Positions 1-9,151 of a stretch of DNA of 64,000 nt are shown piece after piece; position 1 is the first letter of the stretch; every line of letters starts with the position of its first letter. Source of the DNA: Venturia oleaginea (Eukaryota > Ascomycota > Dothideomycetes > Venturiales > Venturiaceae). Below the pieces are notes generated by a model. It saw only the letters and a list, made by a program, of their open reading frames with translations. It did not search any database and was not told the DNA's origin. Location of the stretch: the NCBI GenBank assembly GCA_013176395.1, contig JABMLP010000027.1, forward strand, positions 548,448 through 612,447. The letters are read 5' to 3'. The position numbers and the translations under genes are program-made.

Positions 1-1034
1 GTCCGCAATTCTTCAAAATTCAGGTCCTGGTCCCATTTCAATGATAGTCGTAATCGTTCAACTTTATCCAAAGGTGATACGCAAGGTGTGGTATAATATC
101 CAAGAACATCTGGGCTAGGAAAGTCGTCTGGTATCTTTAGTGCCTTGTGTTTGCACTTGAAGAACTTGCTTTCATTCGTCCGAAGTTCATAAGCAAGCTT
201 CTCTCGCCAGATAGTGAGGGCGGCCTTGTCTTTCTTAGGGATCTTGTAGAGTTCGTGACCAAATCCAGCTCTCGCGGCCTCACAAGCAATCTTCGGTCCA
301 CAGCCAGGAATTCCTTCTGGGACATAGTCGCCCCCGCTCATCAAGGCGATCAGTATCATGCCTTCCCGGTCGAGTCCAGAGCCATCCTTCGTCTTCTTTG
401 CATCGTAGAGATTCACATGAGAGGGAGTCTTGTTACTCTTGCCAACCTCAGATGACCAATTGCGTAAGGTGATGCCGCAGCCGAACATGAGGGTGTCCAC
501 ATCCTCACTGAGAACGGCATCCACGATGCCTTCTCGTTGTAGCAAAGCACATTCTGCTTCTGCTTCTCCTGGCGCGATATGGTAGACCAGACCGAACTGT
601 TTGAGCAGTTGCTTCGCTAGGAATTCCGGTATGGAGGCGACGTTTGGACCGGTTCGCTTGCTTCTTTTAAAAGGTGGCTTGCTCGGTCCATCGAAGACAA
701 AAAGAGGGTGGATGGAGTGGGAGATAAGTCGTAGTAATCGGTAGTAGAAAGTTCGAAGCGCAGGATTTGTGCCGCCTGTTCACAATGTCAGACGAATGTC
801 GTTTGACTCCTTGAGAGAGACTGAAACCTTTGCTCGCTTGTATCTGGAAGAGCCAAATAGAGATATCAATAGCAATGCGCAAAGGCCTCCCAGTCTCCTC
901 GAACTTGTCTACAGCGAGCTTGGAGAGGGCGATCCGCTGGCCTGGACCAATTTCCTTGTAGATGCTGTTGGATGGTGTTAGTTACATGTATCTGTAAATA
1001 CCCTTCAAGAAGTACTATACCCATGGATACCCAT
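1..1034 (-). CDS. YEN1: Yen1/GEN1-type XPG-family Holliday junction resolvase, N-terminal part (gene runs off the left edge)
   Basis: Structure-selective nuclease of the Rad2/XPG family, expected to cut Holliday junctions in the nucleus. I read three exons: 1034-1021 (starts MGIHG), 964-828 and 775-1, with GT-AG introns 1020-965 (branch ACTAAC) and 827-776. The spliced N terminus reads MGIHGIYKEIG, followed by an XPG-N domain with IAIDISIWLFQ and LFVFDGPSKPPFKR, then an XPG-I domain with the acidic signature GEAEAECALLQ and VDAVLSEDVDTLMFG, and a helix-hairpin-helix-like part with LMSGGDYVPEGIPGCGPKIA. MGI-GIYKEIG at the N terminus and the FKR after the DGP motif are typical of fungal GEN1/Yen1 rather than FEN1 or Exo1. 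The C-terminal chromodomain-like and regulatory region lies outside the window. Divergent from the AT-hook gene at 1980. Confidence 0.9.
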
Positions 1035-1979
1035 CTCCAATCCGATATGTTCCGTGTACAGACTGCTTTGTTATGGTCGGTCGAGTTGATGTTTGTCACT
1101 TTTCGTCCGAGCTTCTGATTGGCGGGCGTTTATTTACTATATTTACAGTATCGCAAATGCAACAACAAAGCCACCACGATCCGGCATAGAGACCACACCA
1201 ACTATATAACGACCTCCTGACCTGTGAAATCGAGTCGCGTAGTAAGCAGCTGCTCTGTTGTGTATTCTTCGGCCTTGCGCCTGTCTGTCGCGGTATGCTT
1301 CCACTATCATTGTCTCTTTTCCATCTCGTACACAGAAGTCACTACCCGTTCCTCACGAGTCTTTTCGTCTGGTCAGTTTGCTTGCCATAGCAATTTTCGC
1401 TTACCATTGTAATCTTTCGCTATCCATTGTCCTGATGTCGCTGACCAGAACACTAGAGCGCTCCAGGATCCAAACACACTCTCAATCCGACTCGTGCCTT
1501 TCAAACGAAAAAAGCGATCACTTGGATCCCGCCCTCGACGACCTGATACCGCCTCCATCTCTCTTCATTGGTACCTAGATTCGAAAAAAATACTTCCAAA
1601 TCACCCTCGTACAGTTCTGGTTCCTGTGGATTTGCGTCCTAATACTACCTGGTCGAATTGGGGAGCCTTCCCTTCGCAGGTTAAAGGCACACTTGGTCAT
1701 ATCTTACCCACGCCTCAGGGAAAGGAGACGGAGAGGCACTCACTGGAAGCCTGATGCCATTATCTATGCACTTTTGAGGGCCATCGAAATATCGCCGTAC
1801 ACCAGCAATTTTGGCCTGTCAATCCTCAATCACTACAGAAGCTTGTGACCTGCCGAGAGATTCGCTGTCTTCTTTCTCCTCTCTGGATTCGAAACCCCAG
1901 AAATAGGCCCACTCTTCGTGTTTGGACTTACCTTGTGCTTCAAGGTAGCAATCCGCGTTAACGGGCTGGGCATCCCGAG
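1035..1979. promoter_or_regulatory. Divergent intergenic region between the YEN1-like and AT-hook genes
   Basis: No convincing exon is seen. Short open frames on both strands (for example 1258-1578 + and 1373-1558 -) overlap one another and have no recognisable composition or motif. A frame stop (TAA at 1959-1961) lies upstream of the ATG at 1980, so the AT-hook gene either starts there or has an unseen 5' exon. The stretch presumably holds both promoters and 5' UTRs. Confidence 0.5.
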
Positions 1980-4900
1980 ATGGTATCGCGAGCTTTGAAC
2001 ACAGGACATGTGGCAGACACCAGTGGCATCGATGCTTCATCCATAGATGAGTTGGCACTGTCGATGCTGGGAGGGCAATCCCCCTTTGCACCTCGATCGA
2101 CCAACACCAAATTGCAAAAGGTCAACCTCATCGCAACTTCAAAGCTTCAATTATCCCCGAAGAAATCGTTCTATCTCGAGACTCCAGGGGTCCCAGGCAG
2201 CAGTCCGGCAAGGATCAAGATTACGATGCAGGCAGAGCAAATGGACGCCCAAGATGAGCCTGGGACGCCCTCGAAGCGTGGGAGGCCCAGGACAAAAGTG
2301 ATCAAAGTGCCTCTCAACGATGCAGATGAGCCAGTAAAGCGGAAACCTGGGCGACCACGAAAATCAGACGTTGAACCTTCAGCCATTCGGAAGAGAAAAG
2401 CAACTCCCATCAGGAGGCAATCGAAACGACTGTCTGGAAGTTCAGAGGTGCAAGATGACTTTGAGATCCAAACTTTGCCAGCGAAGAAAAGGGGGAGGCC
2501 AAGCAAAATCGCACCACAAACTGATTCCGGCGTGGACACAAAATCGCCGAAAAAGAAGGTGGGCAGGCCGAAGAAGTCACCGCAGACTGACACCAGTAAA
2601 GAGCCCCAATCGCGCCAGAAGAAGCTAGAAAGGCCAAGCAAGATAATCCCACAAGAAAAGCCCGAATCCGACCCGATCGATGAGGGATATATGGACGATG
2701 AGCAAGCAGATGAGGAGCAGGCAGGAAACGCTGAGGCTATCTTTGCAGGACAAGAGCTTCTAGAACCACCAACAGGGTCCTCGGATGGAGCAACGCCAAT
2801 GTCAGATACCCCTTCGATTGGGCAATCGTCGCAGCAATATATGGACGGAAGAAAATTCGAGTCTTTTAGGAGTCCAACCGGTACCAGGCGTGCTGGGTTG
2901 TCCGAATCAAGTAAGGAATACGACTCCAATTCAATTCGGCATCTTTCTCAGGAATCGCCCGAATCTTCATCTTTGCAACAACCATCTACTAAAGCGCAGG
3001 CTGGACTCGAACCTAGCAGTGCGTTGTTGCAATTCGACTTCGCCAATCTGACTCCCCTCCATGAAAAGCACACTATTACGCCCACGGAACCAATACAAGC
3101 ACAAATGCCTGCTCAATCGACGCCACGACCGAAAGCAGGGGAACCTGTTCTAAGGAGGCAGGAGAGAAATGAGCCTAAGAATGCTGAGCATTCTCAGATG
3201 AAAAGCCTCTTCTTACAACAGTCTGCTTCTCCAGAAAATGCGCAGGACCTATCTTCAACAAGAAGCAGCAGATATAGAGAACCAAGGCCTGTACCGATCC
3301 AATTTGGACAGAGCCAGCCATCCGAACAGGGGTCTACGACTTCGGCAGAGGAGCAGAACGATGAGCAGAAGCAAGATGACCTGATGTGGCGTGGGATGAT
3401 TTCACATCGAGATGACAACCATTCCACCGATGAAGAAGCAACGCCAGCCTCTGACTCTGACGATTCAGACTACGGAGGGATGGACGATATGACTGGCCGT
3501 CCGATGGGCGAGGTGACGCTCATGCAGAGCGAGGAGTTCAGTATGGTTTCACTCCATTCACTGGAAAGCGTCCGCGAACAAAATAGCAGTTTTGTAGGCG
3601 GTAGTCAGGCTGAACGTTCGATGAACGAACCTCAACAGACGCCTGGCACATTAAGCAATATCCCCCAACAATCAACATCAGTCAAGCACCCTTCAAAGCT
3701 CAAGCAAGTGTGGCTTCCTGAAAGCTCGTCCGGTGCACACTTATCTCCAAATGTTTCCGTGCAGCGAGGAAGGCAATCGTCACGACCACTTTCATCTCCA
3801 TACCCTGCCAAATCATACTCAAACGGTGGTAAACCTAGCCCACAACATCAGTCCCAGAACGATGTGGGCAGACGACTTGGCTCTCGCCTATCTTTGAACG
3901 ATCTTGAAAGCAGCCCAGTGGGTGCAGCTCCGATCAGCTCTTTCTTGCTGTCGAATATTCAACAAAGACTTAGGAATGGATCTTCACCTAGAGAGGGTAG
4001 TGTCAATAATGACAATTCACTTACTAAACCACCGCTTGCACCACATTCCGCAAACGGCCGTCTCCCAACACCAAACTCTGCAGACAAAGAAAGCCAGAGC
4101 ACCAGCAGCTCTCGGCTTAAAACTCGAACTGCTCTTGCTGGGCAGCAATCTCAACGCACCACGGCCTTGGAATCTGACTACAGCCCAGCCAAAAGCGATA
4201 GCGTGGCTAGCATGCAAAGTCATACACCGGCTGCAACTGAACAAGGTTCTTCTCCTATTCTTGAGGACGCTACGGACCTGATTCGTAACACGACTTTCCA
4301 ACAATTGCCGTCATCGCCCCCAGCCCGAATAGAGCGGTCGGGTGGGCTAGAGGAATCAAGAGCGTGGCTACGAACGCAAAACGCCATGGAGAAAACATGG
4401 CGGAAAGCAAAGGAGCAGTTGAGCCCACCATCCCAACCGCAAAACCGCTCCATCATTATTTCTGACGATCAGAGCTATAGTGACGAAAGCGAAGAGGGCG
4501 AAGAAGTTGCAAGGAACCAAGGCATGGCGATTGAAGAGGATATCGAAGACCTGTGGCAGGAAGAAGCAAGCCGCGGGTCTAATATTGATGATTCTAACCT
4601 GTCAAATCGACCACGGAACGGCAATACTCAGCTCAAGCGCAAACTTTTCTCTACTGGGGAGAGACCTCAATCATCAAGACTCGTCAAAGTACCTCGAACA
4701 TCCAAACCATTCAGCAGCTGTCCTGAGCAACAACATCCAATACAAAACAAAAACCCTGAAAAGCCTCAGTCGTCGAACCTCGCCGAAGCTCCTCGAACGT
4801 CTAGATCTTTCAGCATTAGCACCGAGCAAGACATCCCGGCACACGCCCAAGGTCGTGCGAAGGCCCAACCGCCACGGCTTGCAAAAGCGCCTCTAACATC

Positions 4901-6281
4901 CAAGCCTTTCAGTGCTAGCCTAGGACAGGTTCGCCCTGTTGAGAGCAAGAAGCAATCTACGGATCACGAGCAAGAGAGACAGAAGAAGGTCTATTCTACC
5001 ATTGACGACTTGTTCGAGAATATCGCAGGGAGTAGTACACATCGTGGACCCCGGGATGATGCAAGCTCGATCAAACCCGTGGATGGCAGCAAGGGTAAGA
5101 ATCAGGTACAGCAAAGAATCTCAACATCAGGGGACCGCGGTGAGTCTTCGCTACCAGCAAAGCCCACAAGATCTAGTCAGCTCAGGGGTCAATTATTACC
5201 AGAGACCGATGCCTCTTTTGCAAAGCAGACGGACTCTTTTCTATCTGTGGCATCAGATGTACAACAATTACGCAATGATATGATTTCCTCAAATAACTCG
5301 CCGTCGAGAGAGGAAAGACCTGCCCCTCAGACCGCTTCCGCGCAAGCGTACTCAACACGAACCACGACGCAGAAGGTGCCTGTCAACTTAAGGTCTATCG
5401 ACGCCTCTATTCAGAGTGAAAGTGGGAGATATGACGGCAGCTCCCTGTTGTCTCTCAATCCCAAGCAAACAGCCAAACCATTATTTCATGCACAGAGGGA
5501 GAGTACGAACCCAGCCGTCGCCCAAAATGCTCAGCCGACCGAAACGACGCAACTCAAGGCCGCCACGCAGCCGAAAGCAGCCCCACCAAATGAACAACCA
5601 CGAGCCAGAGAACAACCGATCAAAGATGCACCGCTTGGACCTGGCATCTTCACCCGTCTCAAGACGCACATTCCTTTTCTCAATCCCTCGGCAGATATCA
5701 GCATCAACGGCCCACCGCGCCCGAAACACAGTTTACTCTCCAACCTGCCTCTCCTGCCCATGACGCTGCCTTTTACCAAGACGCACTACATCGTCCTCGA
5801 GGAGCTATGGAAACGTTACAAAGCGGCGCCGGAACTCTTCCTCACGTCCAGACCTGAAAATGCAGGACTGATGACGAAATCACTCAATAAATGGAGTGAG
5901 GCTAGATTGAGCGAATGGGGATATGAATGCACTCTCAAACCATCTTGTTTGATTCTCGTAGCGCTGTATTGCAGGTTACTCGTCTTGAAAGATGCTCAGG
6001 AGTTCAAGAGCATAGAGGGCAGGGAATTAGAGATGGGTAAGCCGGGCATGTTATGGCTTGAGCAGAGGAAACGAGAAAAGTCCGAGGGAAAGACAAGGTG
6101 GAAGATGGATGAGTTGATTATTAGGGAGGCGTATGTCACGGTCAGGCTTTTTTCGGTCATGGTTTGTGAGATTGTTAGGGAGGATGAGTCGAAGGGGGTG
6201 GGCATTGATAGGGAGTTGAGGTTCAAGTGGAAGGCCAAAGGGGAGAGGGGCTGGAATTTTTCGTTTTTGGTGAATGAGTGA
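1980..6281 (+). CDS. Large AT-hook DNA-binding protein, 1433 residues, single exon
   Basis: Probably a chromatin-associated nuclear protein. Four AT hooks with GRP cores lie near residues 98-105, 121-129, 169-176 and 192-199, each in a Lys/Arg-rich setting, with a degenerate fifth (ERPSK) near 217. A long Ser/Gln/Pro-rich low-complexity region with acidic patches follows (for example SDSDDSDYGGMDDM). Near the C terminus a more ordered region has a KTHYIVLEELWKRYK segment and a predicted-helical block rich in Trp and Leu. This arrangement matches the fungal proteins usually called 'AT DNA binding protein', whose role is not well defined. The frame is intact over 4.3 kb without an intron. The start is the first ATG after an in-frame stop. 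Confidence 0.85.
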   Translation: MVSRALNTGHVADTSGIDASSIDELALSMLGGQSPFAPRSTNTKLQKVNLIATSKLQLSPKKSFYLETPGVPGSSPARIKITMQAEQMDAQDEPGTPSKRGRPRTKVIKVPLNDADEPVKRKPGRPRKSDVEPSAIRKRKATPIRRQSKRLSGSSEVQDDFEIQTLPAKKRGRPSKIAPQTDSGVDTKSPKKKVGRPKKSPQTDTSKEPQSRQKKLERPSKIIPQEKPESDPIDEGYMDDEQADEEQAGNAEAIFAGQELLEPPTGSSDGATPMSDTPSIGQSSQQYMDGRKFESFRSPTGTRRAGLSESSKEYDSNSIRHLSQESPESSSLQQPSTKAQAGLEPSSALLQFDFANLTPLHEKHTITPTEPIQAQMPAQSTPRPKAGEPVLRRQERNEPKNAEHSQMKSLFLQQSASPENAQDLSSTRSSRYREPRPVPIQFGQSQPSEQGSTTSAEEQNDEQKQDDLMWRGMISHRDDNHSTDEEATPASDSDDSDYGGMDDMTGRPMGEVTLMQSEEFSMVSLHSLESVREQNSSFVGGSQAERSMNEPQQTPGTLSNIPQQSTSVKHPSKLKQVWLPESSSGAHLSPNVSVQRGRQSSRPLSSPYPAKSYSNGGKPSPQHQSQNDVGRRLGSRLSLNDLESSPVGAAPISSFLLSNIQQRLRNGSSPREGSVNNDNSLTKPPLAPHSANGRLPTPNSADKESQSTSSSRLKTRTALAGQQSQRTTALESDYSPAKSDSVASMQSHTPAATEQGSSPILEDATDLIRNTTFQQLPSSPPARIERSGGLEESRAWLRTQNAMEKTWRKAKEQLSPPSQPQNRSIIISDDQSYSDESEEGEEVARNQGMAIEEDIEDLWQEEASRGSNIDDSNLSNRPRNGNTQLKRKLFSTGERPQSSRLVKVPRTSKPFSSCPEQQHPIQNKNPEKPQSSNLAEAPRTSRSFSISTEQDIPAHAQGRAKAQPPRLAKAPLTSKPFSASLGQVRPVESKKQSTDHEQERQKKVYSTIDDLFENIAGSSTHRGPRDDASSIKPVDGSKGKNQVQQRISTSGDRGESSLPAKPTRSSQLRGQLLPETDASFAKQTDSFLSVASDVQQLRNDMISSNNSPSREERPAPQTASAQAYSTRTTTQKVPVNLRSIDASIQSESGRYDGSSLLSLNPKQTAKPLFHAQRESTNPAVAQNAQPTETTQLKAATQPKAAPPNEQPRAREQPIKDAPLGPGIFTRLKTHIPFLNPSADISINGPPRPKHSLLSNLPLLPMTLPFTKTHYIVLEELWKRYKAAPELFLTSRPENAGLMTKSLNKWSEARLSEWGYECTLKPSCLILVALYCRLLVLKDAQEFKSIEGRELEMGKPGMLWLEQRKREKSEGKTRWKMDELIIREAYVTVRLFSVMVCEIVREDESKGVGIDRELRFKWKAKGERGWNFSFLVNE

Positions 6282-6698
6282 GTGGTTGCTCCTCCAGATG
6301 TATGTTTGCTTTGCGCATATTCTTTGCAGCCGACTTTTGGGTGCTCTGTGTAGGTCCTTTTTTGAAGCGTTGGTGTTTGGATGTGTAGATACCCATTTGT
6401 ATGCCGTTGACGTTTTTGTGGATAGTTATGATTGCATTGGCTATATCTCTTCTTTTTTTTCTCTTCTTTGGTGTCCTAGACTCGATTACTATTCATTCCT
6501 ATCGCGCCTGTCCGATTCGTCCTATCAATGAATACATACACAAACATTCCGCTCCATCTGGTATCTCAAAAACTCGATCAATACCAATTTGCGCCTTTCC
6601 GCTCCGTATCATGTCCTCTCACCATTACCATAGCAAAGAGATACTCGATCGCATCGTATCTTTCCCTTTAGCCCTTGATGTTCATACATACCAACAAC
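6282..6698. other. Convergent 3' intergenic region
   Basis: T-rich sequence between the ends of the AT-hook gene (+) and the membrane-protein gene (-). No gene or RNA is recognised; it presumably holds the two 3' UTRs. Confidence 0.5.
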
Positions 6699-7893
6699 TC
6701 AAACATTCTTCCTCTCCAACTCCAACTTCTTCCTCTTGCTCGCGGCGAAATTTTTGTGACTAATTGCAGCGATCATATTGTAGAAATAAATCACGACAAA
6801 GACAGTCCCGACAAAGACCAACAACGCGGCCACCATGGCGATGCTGAACACTACGAATCCGAAACTGGCTTTGTTAAAGGCATTGTTGTCCTTCAGATCT
6901 AGCACCGTTGTTCCTACCTGCATTGCCGAGAGCACGAGAGAGAACCATACAAAGACGACAACGACCCATGCGACGTTCCGTTTGAAGAAGACGACGTAGC
7001 GGTTGTAATTGTATAGGTAACCACGTACGAAGTGGCCTTGGGCGAGATGAGGTGTGGTGCGGTAGATTGTGTTTATCCTTCCCAGACGTAGTTCACCGAA
7101 GTGGTAGCGTTCGTTTACTTGGTGGAGTGTATCTGGGTCTATGGATTTTAGGAACTGGGATACGAGGGTTTTCCATTGGGTCCATTTTAGGGTAGTGGGG
7201 ATGAGGTTGTTGTCGATTGCGATTTGGAAGTCGAGGGGGGAGCGGAGGAGCCAGATGTACGAGAGGAGGAAGCCGGCGGCTAGTTTATGGAGTTTCTGGT
7301 CGTGGTTGAGATGGTTGATCCAGGCTTGGGGGCAGAGGAGGTAGGAGGGGAGGGGTTTTATGAGGAGGGTTGTGTCGTAGAAGAGGAGGTGTAGGTCTGC
7401 CTGTTCTGTTTTGACGATGACTCTGTTTTCCAAGAGTTGTCTGTGTAGTCCTCGTGCGTTCATGGGACGACCGCATGTCCACATCTTGTTATGAATTCGA
7501 TTCAGGCGGTCGAGGTTCAGGTCCACGGCCACGAAGGCTTGGATGTTGTCTCTGACTTGGAGGACCGTCTTGAGTTCGTCATAATCGTGTCTGATGGTTG
7601 GGAGACTCTCCAAGACAGCTTCTGGGAGCTCGGGCGAGATTGTGGTCACGACTGGAGCAGCTTCTGTACTTCGGTTTGTAGTCGTGTCGACTGTGCCATT
7701 GCTGATTGAACTGGGCGTCTGAGCAGACGTGAGAGGGTTGAATTTAGGATCAGGCGCGAATATATCGAGCGTGAATGGGCATTTCAGTGTTGGTGTTGGT
7801 TCCTACACATGGTTAGTCGTGTCCAGGTCGCAATGAAGTACTCACGGTACCAGCGACCTGGGCAGTTCTCTCGTCAGCTGCCGTGGTATTCAT
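6699..7893 (-). CDS. Uncharacterised membrane protein with two C-terminal transmembrane segments, two exons, about 383 residues
   Basis: Exon 1 is 7893-7846 (starts MNTTAADERTAQVAGT), the intron is 7845-7803 (GTGAGT ... CTAACCATGTGTAG, 43 nt), and exon 2 is 7802-6699. The soluble N-terminal two thirds is rich in Leu, Asp and His (for example QAFVAVDLNLDRLNRIHNKM) and has no motif I can name. Two hydrophobic stretches follow: one around VAWVVVVFVWFSLVLSAM and a second around GFVVFSIAMVAALLVFVGTVF, which runs into VVIYFYNMI. The protein ends with a Lys-rich tail (SKRKKLELERK). This looks like a fungus-specific protein family of unknown function. The start was chosen because the spliced ATG keeps the frame and restores a normal N terminus; the longest simple frame begins only with GTG. 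Confidence 0.75.
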
Positions 7894-8779
7894 GGTAGAT
7901 TGTTTGACAACGTCTGTTCGACATTTCGGCAGGATCTATGTATTGGCGGCGCAATCGTGGAGGACGAGCCTGAGTGGCTTGACGCTTTGTTGGAGAGGCA
8001 AAAAGGGGGAGGCTGTTTGACCATCGGGAGGCTGCTCCCTACCGTGCTCTCCTCTCAATAAACTTTCCTTCGCCCACATCTCACAAACACAAAACTTCTT
8101 TTCAAGCCCATGTCTGTCCATCTGGCCAAGAGATACCACGGTAGAGACTTTTTGAAGTCCTAGAGCTGGGTGTTGCATTGACTAGACCAGACCAGCTTTG
8201 GAAGCCATCGAAATGATGGGTAAACTCTTGACACCAAATACATACATGATCTTTGAAGCCTTATGATCAACAAGTGAGTCCGCACACCCACACCAGAATA
8301 ATTTCAGTCTTTCCGGTATAACTTCAACATTAATCAGCACTCGATTTTCAATCTCTCAGCGTTCATCAAACAATCTGCAGCACTGAAAAACAACCATGTG
8401 ATCGAGTTGACCAAAGCCTGCTATTTCAGCATTTTTACCCATCCATATTCATTTCTGTATATACCATCATTCTATACCTCAAGATATAAACACCGGCCAG
8501 GGAAGTAAGGCTATAGAGCGTCATTTTCGAGTGAAATAAAGATCCTTGTTATGTCCAGGTTCATCATCTCCCGTTTTATAGCCATCGATAACGATCCTAC
8601 AAAGCCCCACCCCAATATTTCTTCTTCGAAAGTACCCTCATATTGATTCTTGACGTGATTCTCAAAACGCTCTGAATCACTTTGCTGTTGCTCAGTTACA
8701 ACATCCGCTAAAGACCGAGGTTTAACAATTGTTGTTGTTTATGCTATATAAGATTAACTGAAATTTCATGTCTAGCAGT
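7894..8779. other. Intergenic stretch upstream of the tRNA gene
   Basis: No gene is supported. One 80-codon frame (8178-7936, minus) has no recognisable content. The sequence is moderately AT-rich and presumably holds the promoter of the gene starting at 7893 and 5' flank of the tRNA gene. Confidence 0.45.
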
Positions 8780-8913
8780 GGCAATGTGGCGGAGTGGTTA
8801 TCGCGATAGACTAGAAATCTATTTCCTTCGGGAGCACAGGTACTGTCGAAGTGGACTGAATCAGTAGAGACTGGTACTAATAACGATATCAGGTTCGAGT
8901 CCTGTCATTGTCG
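8780..8913 (+). tRNA. tRNA-Ser (anticodon AGA), T arm interrupted by a 53-nt insertion
   Basis: Acceptor GGCAATG pairs with CATTGTC (one G-T pair) and the discriminator is G8913. The D stem is GCG/CGC. The anticodon stem ATAGA/TCTAT carries loop CTAGAAA, giving anticodon AGA (Ser). A class II variable arm follows, TCC-TTCG-GGA. The A box TGGCGGAGTGG and B box GGTTCGAGTCC match the Pol III consensus, and a T run follows the discriminator. A 53-nt insertion at 8840-8892 sits between the variable arm and the T loop. Removing it gives a perfect T arm (ACAGG TTCGAGT CCTGT) and an 81-nt tRNA of normal serine type. There is no canonical intron at the 37/38 position. The gene could still be non-functional if the insertion is not removed. 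Confidence 0.85.
8840..8892 (+). other. Spliceosomal-type GT-AG intron-like insertion inside the tRNA-Ser T arm
   Basis: The insertion begins GTACTG, has a branch-site-like TACTAAT at 8875-8881, and ends ATATCAG. The branch-to-3' site distance of about a dozen bases matches the mRNA introns in this window. Cutting exactly at GT and AG joins ACAG to GTTCGAGTCC and restores the T stem. CAGGT occurs at both junctions, so the exact boundary is ambiguous by a few bases, but the GT-AG placement is one that works. Confidence 0.7.
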
Positions 8914-9151
8914 TTTTCTTTGCGTGCTTTTTTACTATTTGATAAAGGTAGAAAAAAGAGGTAGTACGCTGTAATTACCTTTTGCTTTTTAATTGGTGGC
9001 GACTCTGCTTTCTTTCTTTCTTCTGTGGAACGATTGCTTGGAAGGCTCTTCTTCTCAGTGAGGGATTGGGATGAGGATGTATGGAAGAGGTAAATTGAAT
9101 GATGTATGCGAAGGTCGAAACCTTCGATTCGAGATAGTACTCGCTATACTT
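8914..9151. other. Short intergenic region after the tRNA
   Basis: Contains the T-rich Pol III terminator directly after the tRNA and the 3' flank of the MFS gene. Nothing else is recognised. Confidence 0.5.

Noticed and set aside
2171..2929. 252-codon minus-strand frame inside the AT-hook gene
   Set aside because: Low-complexity Ser/Cys/Phe shadow of a long real gene with conserved AT hooks.
8780..8913. tRNA-derived SINE
   Set aside because: After removal of 53 nt the sequence is a full tRNA with both acceptor strands and a terminator, with no downstream SINE body or tail.
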